Shown: positions 42,377 through 51,375 of the stretch, one piece after another
Layout of the letters: each line of letters begins with the position of its first letter
How positions within the stretch are numbered: the stretch's first letter is position 1
Assembly (NCBI GenBank): GCA_003235365.1
Contig: QJWJ01000354.1
Coordinates: 1 to 64,000 of the forward strand
Length of the DNA: 64,000 bases
Direction: 5' to 3'
From: Deltaproteobacteria bacterium
GTDB lineage: Bacteria > Myxococcota_A > Polyangia > Polyangiales > Polyangiaceae
The notes under the pieces: generated by a model
Database searches by the model: none
What the model was told of the DNA's origin: nothing
What the model saw: only the letters and a program-made list of their open reading frames with translations
Made by a program: the position numbers and the translations under genes

Positions 42377-44391
42377 TCTTGCCTCATCTGCGACTCATCC
42401 GTCTGCACCTGCTGGTCGTGTTGGCACTGTGTTCGTGCTTGGTCGTCGCCTGTACCAACAATCCCTACGCGGAAGCGGACAGTGACAAGCAGGTCCTGTA
42501 CCAGCCCTACACCGAGGCCCCCAAGACCCTCGATGCAGCGGTGGCGTACTCGACCAACGAGCACGAGATCACCGGCAAGGTGATGGACACCTTGCTCGAG
42601 TACCACTACCTCAAGCGCCCCTACGAGCTCATCCCCGGCTTGGCCGAGGAGGTGCCGCAGCCGGAGCCGCTCGACGGCAAGCGCATACGCTACCGCTTTC
42701 GGCTTCGTGAAGATCTGCTGTTTCAGGACGACCCCTGCTTCAGCCTCAGTGGTAGTGGCAAGACCCGACAGATCACGTCCAAGGACTTCGCGTTCGAGTT
42801 GATGCGCATCGCCGACGCCGACGTGAACAGTCCTGCGTTCCAGTCGTTCCTGCTGGTGGAAGACTTCGCGGCATTTCGGGACCGCCTCAGCGAGGCGCGG
42901 AAGAAGGACGAACGGTTCGGAGAACTACCGGCACACGAGCAGTACGCGAAGGTGGGAACGGTTGCGGGGATCGATTCAAGCGATCCACTCACGCTCACGC
43001 TCACGCTCAGCGAACCCTACCCACAGATCTTGTACTGGTTCGCGATGCCGTTCACCACGCCGGTACCGTGGGAGGCGGTGCAGTACTACGACGGGCACGA
43101 TGGGCGACCGCCATTGGCAGACCATCCCGTCGGCTGTGGGCCGTACATGATCACCGTGTACGACAAGGACGAGCGCATCGTGCTCGAAAAGAACCCCAAC
43201 TGGTACGGCATACGCCACCCGGAGTGGAAGGCCCCCGGCGCCGTCTACCCCAGCGAGGGCGAGCCGGACGAAGCCCCGGAGCTGCTCGCCGCGGCCGGAA
43301 AGCCACTGCCGTTCATCGAGCGGATTGACATGCGGCGGGAGAAGGAAACGATCCCGCGTTTCGGGAAGTTCTTGCAAGGCTACTACGACGCCTCGTCGAT
43401 CATCACCGAGAGCTTCGACATGGTGATCACACAGGACTCGTTGTCGCCCGAAATGCAGGAGCTGGGCATGCGGCTCGAGAAGTCCGTGGTGCCTGACATC
43501 TACTACATCGGGTTCAACATGGAGGACTCGGTGGTCGGCCTGCCCGGCAAGGAGCGCTCACGCAAGTTGCGGCAAGCGATGAGTCTCGTCGTCGACGTGC
43601 GCGAGTATACTCGCGTGTTCAGCAATGGCCGGGGGATCCCCGCCGAGTCGCCCGTACCCCCGGGGATCTTCGGCTACGACCCGAAGTACGAAAACCCCTA
43701 TCGACACAGCGTCGACTTCGAACGCGCCAAGCAACTGCTGGTGGAAGCGGGTTACCCGGGAGGCATCGACCCCAAAACGGGCAAGCCACTACGGCTGACG
43801 TTCGACACGTCGAGCACCAGCCCGACGATGATGCTGCGCTACAAGTTCTTCCAAAGGGATTGGAACAAGCTCGGCTTGGAGGTGGTCATCGACGCGACCA
43901 GCTACAACCAGTTCCAGGACAAGATGCGGCGCGGTGCCTACCAGTTGTACATGTGGGGCTGGGTTGCCGACTATCCGGATCCCGAGAACTTCCTGTTCTT
44001 GCTGTGGTCCGAAAGTTCACCCCACCCCAACAGTTCACGCTTCAAGAACGCCAAATTCGACGAGTTGTTCGAGGTGATGAAGGCACGCCCCAACGACGAC
44101 GTTCGAATGCAGACCATCCGCGACATGATCGCCATCGTCGAGGAAGAACGCCCCTGGATCGAGCTGTATCACAGCGAGAGCTACTCGCTCTTTCATTCGT
44201 GGCTCCGCTACGTCAAGCCCGCTGGGCTGTCCATTCAACTTGCCAAGTATCGCGCGCTCGATCCCCAGGAGCGCGCCGCGAAGCGAGCCGAGTGGAACGA
44301 ACCGATTCTGTGGCCGCTATTATTGCTACTCGGCGCAGCCATCGCGTTGGTCGTACCGGGCATAGTCACCTTCCTCCGTGAGCGCCAATAG
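42373..44391 (+). CDS. Peptide ABC transporter substrate-binding lipoprotein with C-terminal membrane helix
   Basis: 672 residues from the GTG at 42373, overlapping the previous stop by 4 nt. A signal with lipobox (LVVLALCSCLVVAC) is followed by an SBP_bac_5 (OppA/DppA-like) domain: KTLDAAVAYSTNEHEITGKVMDTLLEY, LREDLLFQDDPCF, VGCGPYMITVYDKDERIVLEKNPNW, AMSLVVDVREYT and MWGWVADYPDPENFLF. The C-terminus carries one extra membrane helix (WPLLLLLGAAIALVVPGIVTFL), so the protein may be tethered at both ends. It is the binding protein of the ABC importer encoded downstream, with oligopeptides the likely substrate. Confidence 0.9.
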   Translation: MILPHLRLIRLHLLVVLALCSCLVVACTNNPYAEADSDKQVLYQPYTEAPKTLDAAVAYSTNEHEITGKVMDTLLEYHYLKRPYELIPGLAEEVPQPEPLDGKRIRYRFRLREDLLFQDDPCFSLSGSGKTRQITSKDFAFELMRIADADVNSPAFQSFLLVEDFAAFRDRLSEARKKDERFGELPAHEQYAKVGTVAGIDSSDPLTLTLTLSEPYPQILYWFAMPFTTPVPWEAVQYYDGHDGRPPLADHPVGCGPYMITVYDKDERIVLEKNPNWYGIRHPEWKAPGAVYPSEGEPDEAPELLAAAGKPLPFIERIDMRREKETIPRFGKFLQGYYDASSIITESFDMVITQDSLSPEMQELGMRLEKSVVPDIYYIGFNMEDSVVGLPGKERSRKLRQAMSLVVDVREYTRVFSNGRGIPAESPVPPGIFGYDPKYENPYRHSVDFERAKQLLVEAGYPGGIDPKTGKPLRLTFDTSSTSPTMMLRYKFFQRDWNKLGLEVVIDATSYNQFQDKMRRGAYQLYMWGWVADYPDPENFLFLLWSESSPHPNSSRFKNAKFDELFEVMKARPNDDVRMQTIRDMIAIVEEERPWIELYHSESYSLFHSWLRYVKPAGLSIQLAKYRALDPQERAAKRAEWNEPILWPLLLLLGAAIALVVPGIVTFLRERQ

Positions 44392-44399
44392 GAGCCCCC

Positions 44400-46523
44400 G
44401 TGTTTGCCTATATCGTACGCAAGTTGGGTTACGGAGTCGCCGTCGTCTTCGGCGTGCTGTTCCTGTTGTACCTGCTGTTCTTTGCCGTCACCGAGCCGGA
44501 CGACATCGCACGGCGTGCGCTGGGAGACAAGGTGAGCGTGGAAGTCATCGAGCAGTGGAAGCATACCCACGGCTACGACAAGCCCAAGTGGCCGTCGTTC
44601 GAAAGCCCGACGGACAACATGCTGTACGATCACTTCCACGACATGCTGACGTTCGATTTCGGACGCAGCGACGCAGACAACAGGCCCATCGTGGACCGGC
44701 TGAAAGAGGGCATTGGACCAAGCCTCACGCTCACGGTGCCGATGTTCGTCATCGGACTGCTGCTCGGTATCGCTCTAGCGCTGTTCGTCGCGTTCTTCCG
44801 AGGGACATACATCGACATCACCGGTGTTTTCTTATGCGTGCTCGCGATGAGCATCCCCATCTTGCTGTACATCGTCGGCGCACAATACCTCGCCGCAAAG
44901 GTGCTGCGTTGGTTTCCGTTCTCGGGCTTCGACGACTCGCCGGAAGTGATTGCGCGCTTTTTGGCAATGCCGGTGCTGGTCGGCGTGGCCAGCGCCTTCG
45001 GCAGCAGCGTGCGCTTCTATCGTACGGTGTTCGTCGAGGAGGTGAACCGAGACTACGTGCGTACGGCGCGCGCCAAAGGCGCGGGGGAGTGGCGAGTGAT
45101 GGGACGCCACGTGCTGCGAAACTCGCTGATCCCGATTCTGACCAACGTGGTGATGTCGATCCCGTTCTTGTTCACGGGTAACCTGCTTCTGGAAGCGTTC
45201 TTCGGCATCCCCGGGCTCGGCTCGGTGACCTTCGACGCCATTCAGAACAACGACTTCTCGATGCTGCGAACGATGGTGTACATCGGCGCACTGACCTTCA
45301 TCGGCGGCCAGATCCTGACGGACATCAGCTACACCCTGGTCGATCCTCGCATTCGCCTCGACTCCGGTGGTGAGGGCTCGGCGATCAATCCGGGTCGAAA
45401 TTGGGTGATCGCTGCGGCAGCACTGATTTTGGGGATGGTGTTCTTGGCGCGGTCGGGCGGCTCGATGCAGCTCGGTCAGGCACTGACGCGTTTCAACGAG
45501 GACAACTGGCATTATGTCAGCAACAGTATCGTCGTCGCTCTCGGCATCGGTGCGTACTTCGTGGTGCGTTGGCTGCGGCGCAACGACCTGTGGTTCGAAG
45601 CTTTCAAGCAAGTGTGGCGGCGACGACGCGGGTCGATCTGTATCTTGGCCGCCTACGTGGCCGTCGCCCTGCTCGACTCCATCGCCTGGGTAGGTGGTAC
45701 CGGTGATCAGGCAGACGCCGTCGCTGCGTACAAACCTCAAAGCGTGCTCGAGCGAGTGTTCGAAGGCATGGACGAAAAGAGCTACTCGGCGCCCCTGGCG
45801 ACCCAAGAGTTCTACGACCATTCCGATCTCCGCAAGCCAGGCGCCCACGTGCTCGGCACCGATCAACTCGGACGCGACGTGCTGTATCTGGCCCTGAAGG
45901 GAGCGCGGGTTGCTCTGCTCATCGGGGGGTTGACGAGCCTCATCGCGATCCCGCTCGCGCTGCTGTTCGGCGTAGCCGCCGGTTATTTCGGACGCTGGGT
46001 GGATGATGCAGTGTTCTTCGTGATGTCGACGCTGGCTTCGATACCCGGCCTGCTGCTGCTCATCGCGCTCATACTGGTGCTCGGCAAGGGGACTTGGCAG
46101 GTGTGCCTGGCGCTCGCGGTGACGAGCTGGGTCAGTTTCTGTCGCATTGCACGCGGTGAAACGTTCAAACTCAAGGAGCTCGACTACATTCACGCCGCGC
46201 GGCTGATGGGGCTTTCCGAGGGCAAGATCATCATGCGCCACGTGCTGCCGAACCTCGTGCATCTCGTCGTGATCACGTTCGTGTTGATGTTCTCGGGGCT
46301 GGTGATTTCTGAAGCAATCCTATCCTGGCTGCTGATCGGCGTCGAAGGCAGCTGGGGCCAGATGATCGCGCAAGCGAAAGACGAACTGGCGCGAGAACCC
46401 ATCATCTGGTGGAACATCAGCGCAGCTTTCGTCGCCATGTTTGGTTTGCTGCTGGTGATGAACCTGATTGGCGATGCGATCCGCGACGTGCTGGATCCCA
46501 AAACGCTCAAGGAGCAAATGTGA
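44400..46523 (+). CDS. Fused DppB-DppC-type peptide ABC transporter permease
   Basis: 707 residues from the GTG at 44400. It joins the two permeases of a peptide importer, usually separate genes. Residues 1-325 are DppB/OppB-like, with the EAA loop EEVNRDYVRTARAKGAGEWRVMGRHVLRNSLIP (about 211-245). Residues about 330-480 carry extra hydrophobic helices as a linker. Residues about 480-705 are DppC/OppC-like (HVLGTDQLGRDVLYLALKGARVALL), with a second EAA loop KLKELDYIHAARLMGLSEGKIIMRHVLPNL (about 588-622). Both halves have the Gly needed for ATPase docking. I see no stop or frameshift at the joint in the given reading. Confidence 0.9.
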   Translation: MFAYIVRKLGYGVAVVFGVLFLLYLLFFAVTEPDDIARRALGDKVSVEVIEQWKHTHGYDKPKWPSFESPTDNMLYDHFHDMLTFDFGRSDADNRPIVDRLKEGIGPSLTLTVPMFVIGLLLGIALALFVAFFRGTYIDITGVFLCVLAMSIPILLYIVGAQYLAAKVLRWFPFSGFDDSPEVIARFLAMPVLVGVASAFGSSVRFYRTVFVEEVNRDYVRTARAKGAGEWRVMGRHVLRNSLIPILTNVVMSIPFLFTGNLLLEAFFGIPGLGSVTFDAIQNNDFSMLRTMVYIGALTFIGGQILTDISYTLVDPRIRLDSGGEGSAINPGRNWVIAAAALILGMVFLARSGGSMQLGQALTRFNEDNWHYVSNSIVVALGIGAYFVVRWLRRNDLWFEAFKQVWRRRRGSICILAAYVAVALLDSIAWVGGTGDQADAVAAYKPQSVLERVFEGMDEKSYSAPLATQEFYDHSDLRKPGAHVLGTDQLGRDVLYLALKGARVALLIGGLTSLIAIPLALLFGVAAGYFGRWVDDAVFFVMSTLASIPGLLLLIALILVLGKGTWQVCLALAVTSWVSFCRIARGETFKLKELDYIHAARLMGLSEGKIIMRHVLPNLVHLVVITFVLMFSGLVISEAILSWLLIGVEGSWGQMIAQAKDELAREPIIWWNISAAFVAMFGLLLVMNLIGDAIRDVLDPKTLKEQM

Positions 46524-47497
46524 CCGCCACTCTAGTCGTCGACGAGATCCGTACGACGTTCCCGAGCGATGGGGGCCGCATACCCGTCGTGGATCACGTG
46601 AGCTTCGAGGTGGGCAAAGGCGAGGTCGTTGCCCTCGTCGGCGAGTCCGGCTGCGGCAAGTCGATGACGGCGCTGAGCATCATGCGCTTGGTACCGCGTC
46701 CTGGTCACGTCGACGCTGGACGAGTGTTGCTCGATGGACGCGAGATCTTGTCACTCACCGTACCTGAAATGCGTCGGGTCCGCGGACACGGTATCTCGAT
46801 GATCTTTCAGGAGCCGATGACGAGCTTGAACCCCGTCGTCACCTGCGGCAAGCAAGTCGTCGAAGCGATTCGACTTCACGAGACGGTGGCCAAGCATGAG
46901 GCCCGAGCGCGCACCATCGAGCTGTTCACCCAGGTCGGGATCCCCGATCCCACGGATCGCTTCGATGCCTACCCGCACCAGCTCTCGGGCGGACTCAAAC
47001 AGCGCGTGATGATCGCAATGGCTTTGTCGACCCGGCCGAAGCTGCTGATCGCTGACGAACCCACGACCGCCCTCGACGTCACGATTCAGGCACAGATCCT
47101 CCAGCTGATGCGAGGTCTGCGCAAAGACTTCGGCACGAGCGTGCTGCTAATCACTCATGACCTCGGCGTGGTCAACGAGCTAGCAGACAGGGTCGCTGTG
47201 ATGTACGCCGGCAAGATCATCGAGGTCGGAACCCGCGAAGAAATCCTCAGCAACCCATCGCACCCATACACCCAAGGTCTGCTGGCGGCCATGCCGAGCC
47301 GAGCCCAGCACGGCCAACGCTTGCACGAGATCCCAGGAGTCGTGCCGCAACCCAGCGAGTGGCCCAAGGGCTGCCGCTTTTGCACGCGTTGCCCGAAGAA
47401 GTTCGAACCGTGTGAGGACACCGTGCCGGGCCGCACGGAGCTATCCGAAACCCATGCGGCGTACTGTCACTACGTACATCAGGAGGTGTCAGGATGA
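46520..47497 (+). CDS. Oligopeptide ABC transporter ATP-binding protein, DppD/OppD type
   Basis: 325 residues from the GTG at 46520, overlapping the permease stop by 4 nt, with a Shine-Dalgarno (AAGGAG) inside the permease gene. Walker [10 protein letters not shown]-loop [10 protein letters not shown], signature [15 protein letters not shown], Walker [13 protein letters not shown] and H-loop ITHDLG are all present. The C-terminus carries the oligopeptide-transporter extension with [15 protein letters not shown], the four-Cys segment seen in many DppD/OppD proteins. It powers the peptide importer with the DppF-like partner. Confidence 0.94.
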   Translation: MTATLVVDEIRTTFPSDGGRIPVVDHVSFEVGKGEVVALVGESGCGKSMTALSIMRLVPRPGHVDAGRVLLDGREILSLTVPEMRRVRGHGISMIFQEPMTSLNPVVTCGKQVVEAIRLHETVAKHEARARTIELFTQVGIPDPTDRFDAYPHQLSGGLKQRVMIAMALSTRPKLLIADEPTTALDVTIQAQILQLMRGLRKDFGTSVLLITHDLGVVNELADRVAVMYAGKIIEVGTREEILSNPSHPYTQGLLAAMPSRAQHGQRLHEIPGVVPQPSEWPKGCRFCTRCPKKFEPCEDTVPGRTELSETHAAYCHYVHQEVSG

Positions 47498-48558
47498 GCG
47501 GCTCGCCGTCGACCGATGACGCACCTGCGAAGAATGGCGCCCAATCCAGTCGCTCGGGGTCCGGCAACACGACCTCACCGTTACTGTCCGTCCGTGACCT
47601 GCGCACGTGGTTTCCAATCAAGGCAGGGTTGCTTCGGAAAACCGTCGGGCACGTTCGTGCTGTCGACGGCGTCAGCTTCGACATCTTTGCGGGCAAAACG
47701 ATGGCCCTCGTCGGCGAGTCGGGCTGCGGCAAGACGACCGTAGGCCGTTCCCTGCTGCGCCTCGTCGAACCCGACGCGGGAAAGGTGCTCTTCGAAGGCA
47801 CCGATCTTCTGCAATTGCGAGCGGACGAGTTGCGCCGTACGCGGCAGCGTTTGCAGATGGTGTTTCAAGATCCGATGACGTCACTGGATCCGCGCATGCG
47901 TGTACGCGACATCCTGACCGAGGGCATGGAGTCCTTTGGCATCGGTGCCAATGCCAAGGAGCGAACGGAGCGCGTCGCGCATTTGCTCGAAACGGTTCGC
48001 CTCGATCCACGACACATGCACCGCTACCCCCACGAGTTTTCGGGGGGGCAACGGCAGCGCATCGGCGTCGCGCGTGCGCTGTCCGTCGACCCGAGGCTGA
48101 TCGTGCTCGACGAGTCGGTCTCGGCGCTCGACGTGTCAATCCAGGCACAGATCCTGAACCTCCTGGGCGAACTGCAAGCCGAGCTGGGCCTGGCATATCT
48201 GTTCATCACACACGACCTCTCCGTGGTGCGCTACCTCTCGGACGACGTCAGCGTCATGTACTTGGGGCAAATCGTCGAACAGAGCTCGACCGCTGAGCTG
48301 TTCGAAGCTCCTCAACACCCCTACACACGCGGCCTGCTTGCGAGCATCCCCTCGGCTGATCCGAAGGTGCGCAAGTTGGAAGCCAAGGTGCTCGGCGACG
48401 TGCCGAGTCCGGCGAAACCACCGCCCGGGTGTCGATTTCACACTCGCTGCAACGAGGCCTTCGACCGTTGCCCCAGAGAGATGCCAGATCTCTACGAACT
48501 CGCGGGTCGCAAGACGCGCTGCTTCCTCGTCGAGCCGGACGCCAGCAGCGAGAGGTAG
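47494..48558 (+). CDS. Oligopeptide ABC transporter ATP-binding protein, DppF/OppF type
   Basis: 354 residues from the ATG at 47494, overlapping the DppD-like stop by 4 nt (ATGA). Walker A GESGCGKTTVGRSLLRL, Q-loop VFQDPMTSLDPR, signature FSGGQRQRIGVARAL, Walker B LIVLDESVSALD and H-loop ITHDLS are complete. A C-terminal Cys segment (GCRFHTRCNEAFDRC) follows. Last gene of the operon TPR/PEGA - SBP - fused permease - DppD - DppF. Confidence 0.94.
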   Translation: MSGSPSTDDAPAKNGAQSSRSGSGNTTSPLLSVRDLRTWFPIKAGLLRKTVGHVRAVDGVSFDIFAGKTMALVGESGCGKTTVGRSLLRLVEPDAGKVLFEGTDLLQLRADELRRTRQRLQMVFQDPMTSLDPRMRVRDILTEGMESFGIGANAKERTERVAHLLETVRLDPRHMHRYPHEFSGGQRQRIGVARALSVDPRLIVLDESVSALDVSIQAQILNLLGELQAELGLAYLFITHDLSVVRYLSDDVSVMYLGQIVEQSSTAELFEAPQHPYTRGLLASIPSADPKVRKLEAKVLGDVPSPAKPPPGCRFHTRCNEAFDRCPREMPDLYELAGRKTRCFLVEPDASSER

Positions 48559-48574
48559 CCTAGTTCTCGGAGCC

Positions 48575-48622
48575 CGACACCGGACCGACGCGGCCCTGAA
48601 CATTCGCCACGGTCCGGCGTCG
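48575..48622. other. Inverted repeat between opp and hsp20 operons
   Basis: CGACACCGGACC (48575-48586) and GGTCCGGCGTCG (48611-48622) pair with one mismatch around a 24-nt loop. There is no T-run on the plus strand. It lies right after the DppF stop and 167 nt before the hsp20 start, so it may be a factor-independent pause or a heat-shock regulatory site. A good -35 (TTGACA, 48658-48663) follows, without a convincing -10. Confidence 0.4.
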
Positions 48623-48788
48623 AACAGAAAAAAGTTCGCGCTCCGAAGGGACTCGGGTTGACAGCCCGAAAGACGAACGCAGCTTGTGCCAGGTCCGAGG
48701 CTCCTTTCTGACCTCGACCAACAGCTCGGCAGCCGCGTGCGCCGGGCGTTCAACTTCCGCGCGCACGCGCGGCCAGCAGGAGTACGTC

Positions 48789-49238
48789 ATGAGCCAACTA
48801 TTCAATCCATTCGACATCCCCGTTGCGGGGCTGCGGCCCATGCCAAGCCTGTTCCACGACCTGGAGCGTTTGTTCGGCGACGTGGATACGTGGCTTCGAG
48901 CGGACCGTTCAGACACGTTCCCGAGAATCTCGAGCCGAACCACTCCGGAAGCGTTCGAGTTGAGCGTGGACTTGCCTGGGCTGAGTGAGAAGGACGTCAG
49001 TCTCAACGTCGAGAACAACGTCCTGACATTGAGCGCAACGCGAAAGGTCAACGTGCCATCGGGCTACGCCGCACGCCACCGCGAGCGCTCGGGACTGCAA
49101 TTCACGAGGAAACTGCGAATCCCGTCGCAAGTCGACACCGACAAGATTGAAGCGCGCATGTCGAGCGGCGTGCTCACACTCCTTCTCCCCAAGCGTAGCG
49201 ACGTCAAGCCGCGCCAAATCGACGTCAAGACTCACTGA
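48789..49238 (+). CDS. Hsp20 family small heat-shock protein
   Basis: 149 residues from the ATG at 48789 with an AGGAG Shine-Dalgarno 4-8 nt upstream. An Hsp20/alpha-crystallin domain spans the middle: ISSRTTPEAFELSVDLPGLSEKDVSLNVENNVLTLSATRKV, ERSGLQFTRKLRIPSQVDTDKIEARMSSGVLTLLLPKR. The A-x-x-x-n-G-v-L-t-l motif is present. A holding chaperone in the cytoplasm. It is followed after 13 nt by a second hsp20, so the pair is probably one heat-responsive transcript. Confidence 0.95.
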   Translation: MSQLFNPFDIPVAGLRPMPSLFHDLERLFGDVDTWLRADRSDTFPRISSRTTPEAFELSVDLPGLSEKDVSLNVENNVLTLSATRKVNVPSGYAARHRERSGLQFTRKLRIPSQVDTDKIEARMSSGVLTLLLPKRSDVKPRQIDVKTH

Positions 49239-49251
49239 TAGGAGCAACCCG

Positions 49252-49593
49252 ATGAGCAATCAGATTCAAAAGCGAAGTGAAGGCGTCAACGTCGTTCAAA
49301 CGCGTCCCGCCGCTGATATTTACGAGAACGAGCACGAATTCCAAGTCGTGCTCGAAGTACCGGGGGTCAACCAAGGCGATGTCGACATATCCGTCGAACG
49401 CGATACGCTGACGGTATCCGCGACTCGAAGCGGCACCGGAGAGACGGTCACACGCTACGGCCGGGCGTTCACAATCCCCCAAGACATCGACCGCGAAAAC
49501 GTGAGCGCCACGCTCACGGCCGGCGAGTTGACGCTGCGACTCCCAAAGCAGGAGTCATTCAAGCCCCGCAAGATCGAGGTTCGGGCGGCCTGA
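49252..49593 (+). CDS. Hsp20 family small heat-shock protein (second copy)
   Basis: 113 residues from the ATG at 49252 with a GGAGC Shine-Dalgarno. Short alpha-crystallin-type protein (ENEHEFQVVLEVPGVNQGDVDISVERDTLTVSATRSG, YGRAFTIPQDIDRENVSATLTAGELTLRLPKQ). It lacks the longer N-terminal arm of its neighbour, so it may co-assemble with it. Low similarity between the two suggests an old duplication or a hetero-oligomer. Confidence 0.94.
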   Translation: MSNQIQKRSEGVNVVQTRPAADIYENEHEFQVVLEVPGVNQGDVDISVERDTLTVSATRSGTGETVTRYGRAFTIPQDIDRENVSATLTAGELTLRLPKQESFKPRKIEVRAA

Positions 49594-49754
49594 GCCCCCG
49601 CGAAGGCAGCGGAACTCACGCGGCTCGAGCCAAGCTCGGGCCGCATCTTCGTGGACCGCGGATTCGTCGCTAATTGAGCGGGGCGGGTTGTCGGCCCTCA
49701 CCAAGCGTGACCTGAAAAACCGACCGACAATCGTGCTCGCCTGTGCTCGCCCAT

Positions 49755-50972
49755 TCAGTCGGAAACAGTCCCGCTCGACGACTCGGTCGACTCACCGCCG
49801 AGGGGGCGCGGAGACGACTGCGGTGCTTGACTGTCGCGGTCGCGCAAGCGCTCCACGGTTGCGGGACGCACGCCCCAGCGCTGCCGATCGAAGCCTTCGA
49901 GATTCTTGTTCAGCACCGCTTGATAACACCCGGCATTGCCCTGTTCCGCCACGAGCATGGACCAGGCGAGGAAGAAGTTCCAAATTCGGAACCACCGCTC
50001 ACCATAGGCGGCGAGAATCGCACCGCGGTTCGCAACCCAGTTGCGACGCCACACCGCAAGCGTCTCGGCATAGTGACCGCTGATGTTCTCGATGCTGTGC
50101 ATCTCGAAACCGGCCTTTTCCATCGCCTTGAGCATGGACGACGGCGGCAACGCCGCGTCGGCCCCCGGAAAGACGTACTTACCGACGAACAAGCCCCAAA
50201 TCAGATCTTCGGGACGCAATCCGCGGCGAAGGCCCGTCCACTGCAGCATGAAGATGCCATCGTCGGTGAGCAGTTCGCAAACCTTCTCGTAGAATGAACT
50301 GAGGTTCTTCAGCCCGACGTGTTCGATCATCTCCATGCAGATGATGCGGTCGAACTTCTCGTCCGATGAGACGTCCTTGTAGCTTTGCTGAAGGACGCGC
50401 GCAGACTCGTCCAAACCTGCGTTGGCGATCTGGCGATTGGCGAACTCGGCTTGCTTGGCGGAAAGGGTGAGCCCGGTAACGTCGGCACCGAGACGCTGCG
50501 CTAGATCCACGACCAACGAGCCCCAGCCACAACCGACTTCGAGCACACGCTGGCCGGGCTGGATCTGAAGGCGGTCAGCGACCTGATCGCGTTGATGTCG
50601 TTGAGCCTCCTCCAGGCTGTCCCCGCGCTGCATGAACAGGCCGGTCGTGTAGGCCATCGAACTGCCGAGAAACCACTCGAAGAAGTCGTTGCCACGATCG
50701 AACACTTCACGCGTGTTCCTCGCGTCCTGATTGCGACCGGTGGTGGTGATGTCCGGCACGTAGTTCTTCACCGCCCACTGGAGGTGCTGCCGGGTAATCG
50801 TGTATTTGACGAACTCGTGACGTTCCCGAAGCAGGGCCTCGACGTCACCGATGATATCGATGTCCCCATCGAAGTACGCTTCGTACAGCACCGACATCGG
50901 GATGGGTGCCGTCGCGTACTTCCGCTCCAGCTTCTCATCGTTGAAAACCACGTAGTCTGTAAGGCGTTTCAT
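49755..50972 (-). CDS. cfa: Cyclopropane-fatty-acyl-phospholipid synthase
   Basis: 405 residues from the ATG at 50972, with the Shine-Dalgarno GGAGTC 7 nt upstream. Class I SAM methyltransferase motifs are clear: VLEVGCGWGSLVVDLAQRLG (SAM site), MEMIEHVGLKNL, MLQWTGLRRGLR. It adds a methylene group to unsaturated acyl chains of membrane phospholipids. Divergent from the acyl desaturase gene, so the two may together adjust membrane lipid composition. Confidence 0.95.
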   Translation of the reverse strand: MKRLTDYVVFNDEKLERKYATAPIPMSVLYEAYFDGDIDIIGDVEALLRERHEFVKYTITRQHLQWAVKNYVPDITTTGRNQDARNTREVFDRGNDFFEWFLGSSMAYTTGLFMQRGDSLEEAQRHQRDQVADRLQIQPGQRVLEVGCGWGSLVVDLAQRLGADVTGLTLSAKQAEFANRQIANAGLDESARVLQQSYKDVSSDEKFDRIICMEMIEHVGLKNLSSFYEKVCELLTDDGIFMLQWTGLRRGLRPEDLIWGLFVGKYVFPGADAALPPSSMLKAMEKAGFEMHSIENISGHYAETLAVWRRNWVANRGAILAAYGERWFRIWNFFLAWSMLVAEQGNAGCYQAVLNKNLEGFDRQRWGVRPATVERLRDRDSQAPQSSPRPLGGESTESSSGTVSD

Positions 50973-51375
50973 CGGCTGACTCCTGGAGGCCGGGCCTATC
51001 ACGCTAGGCTCCAAAGCTGAAATGACGCAAGCGCTGCGCCCTGGCGCGAAGTATCGTTCGCAGGCGGCGAGCCGTTGGTCGTACCAGTGACCAATCGGCG
51101 ATAAGTCAATGTAATTGAATGAGTATTCTTGGCCTTCCTGCAGGCCCCGCCACACTCACCTGCGAACGAAGGTCTCTCCCCACGCTCATCCCCCTGCTGG
51201 ATCCCCCAGTTCGCCCCGTTCCGAACCGCGACGCCACACGGCGTCATGACGGAATCCTGACGAACCAGGGATGCATTGTGACGGAACCCTAGCCGCTTGC
51301 AAGGGTCCGTGCGCCTAGGATAGCGCCCCTGCCGGGAGCCGCCGTTCAGGCGCCCCCACACACCGGAGACTCCTC
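50973..51375. other. Divergent promoter region of cfa and the desaturase
   Basis: 403 bases. It contains an AT-rich patch near 51110 and two matching 12-nt direct repeats (see 51247-51290). No clear -35/-10 pair could be fixed. Confidence 0.4.
51247..51290 (+). repeat. Phased 12-bp direct repeats upstream of the desaturase
   Basis: TGACGGAATCCT (51247-51258) and TGACGGAACCCT (51279-51290) differ at one base and start 32 bp apart, close to three helical turns. The spacing suggests two regulator binding sites on the same DNA face, in the region shared with the cfa promoter. Confidence 0.45.

Noticed and set aside
44832-46262. A 476-codon open frame opposite the fused permease
   Set aside because: Antisense shadow: His/Glu-rich, no domain, and contained inside a well-supported gene.
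48658-48663. TTGACA as a heat-shock or sigma-70 promoter for hsp20
   Set aside because: No -10 at 16-18 nt, and no sigma-32 or CIRCE-like site (TTAGCACTC) is present.
49688-49730. TTGTCGG...CCGACAA as an hsp20 terminator
   Set aside because: The arms are only 7 bp with a 29-nt loop and no T-run; weak evidence.
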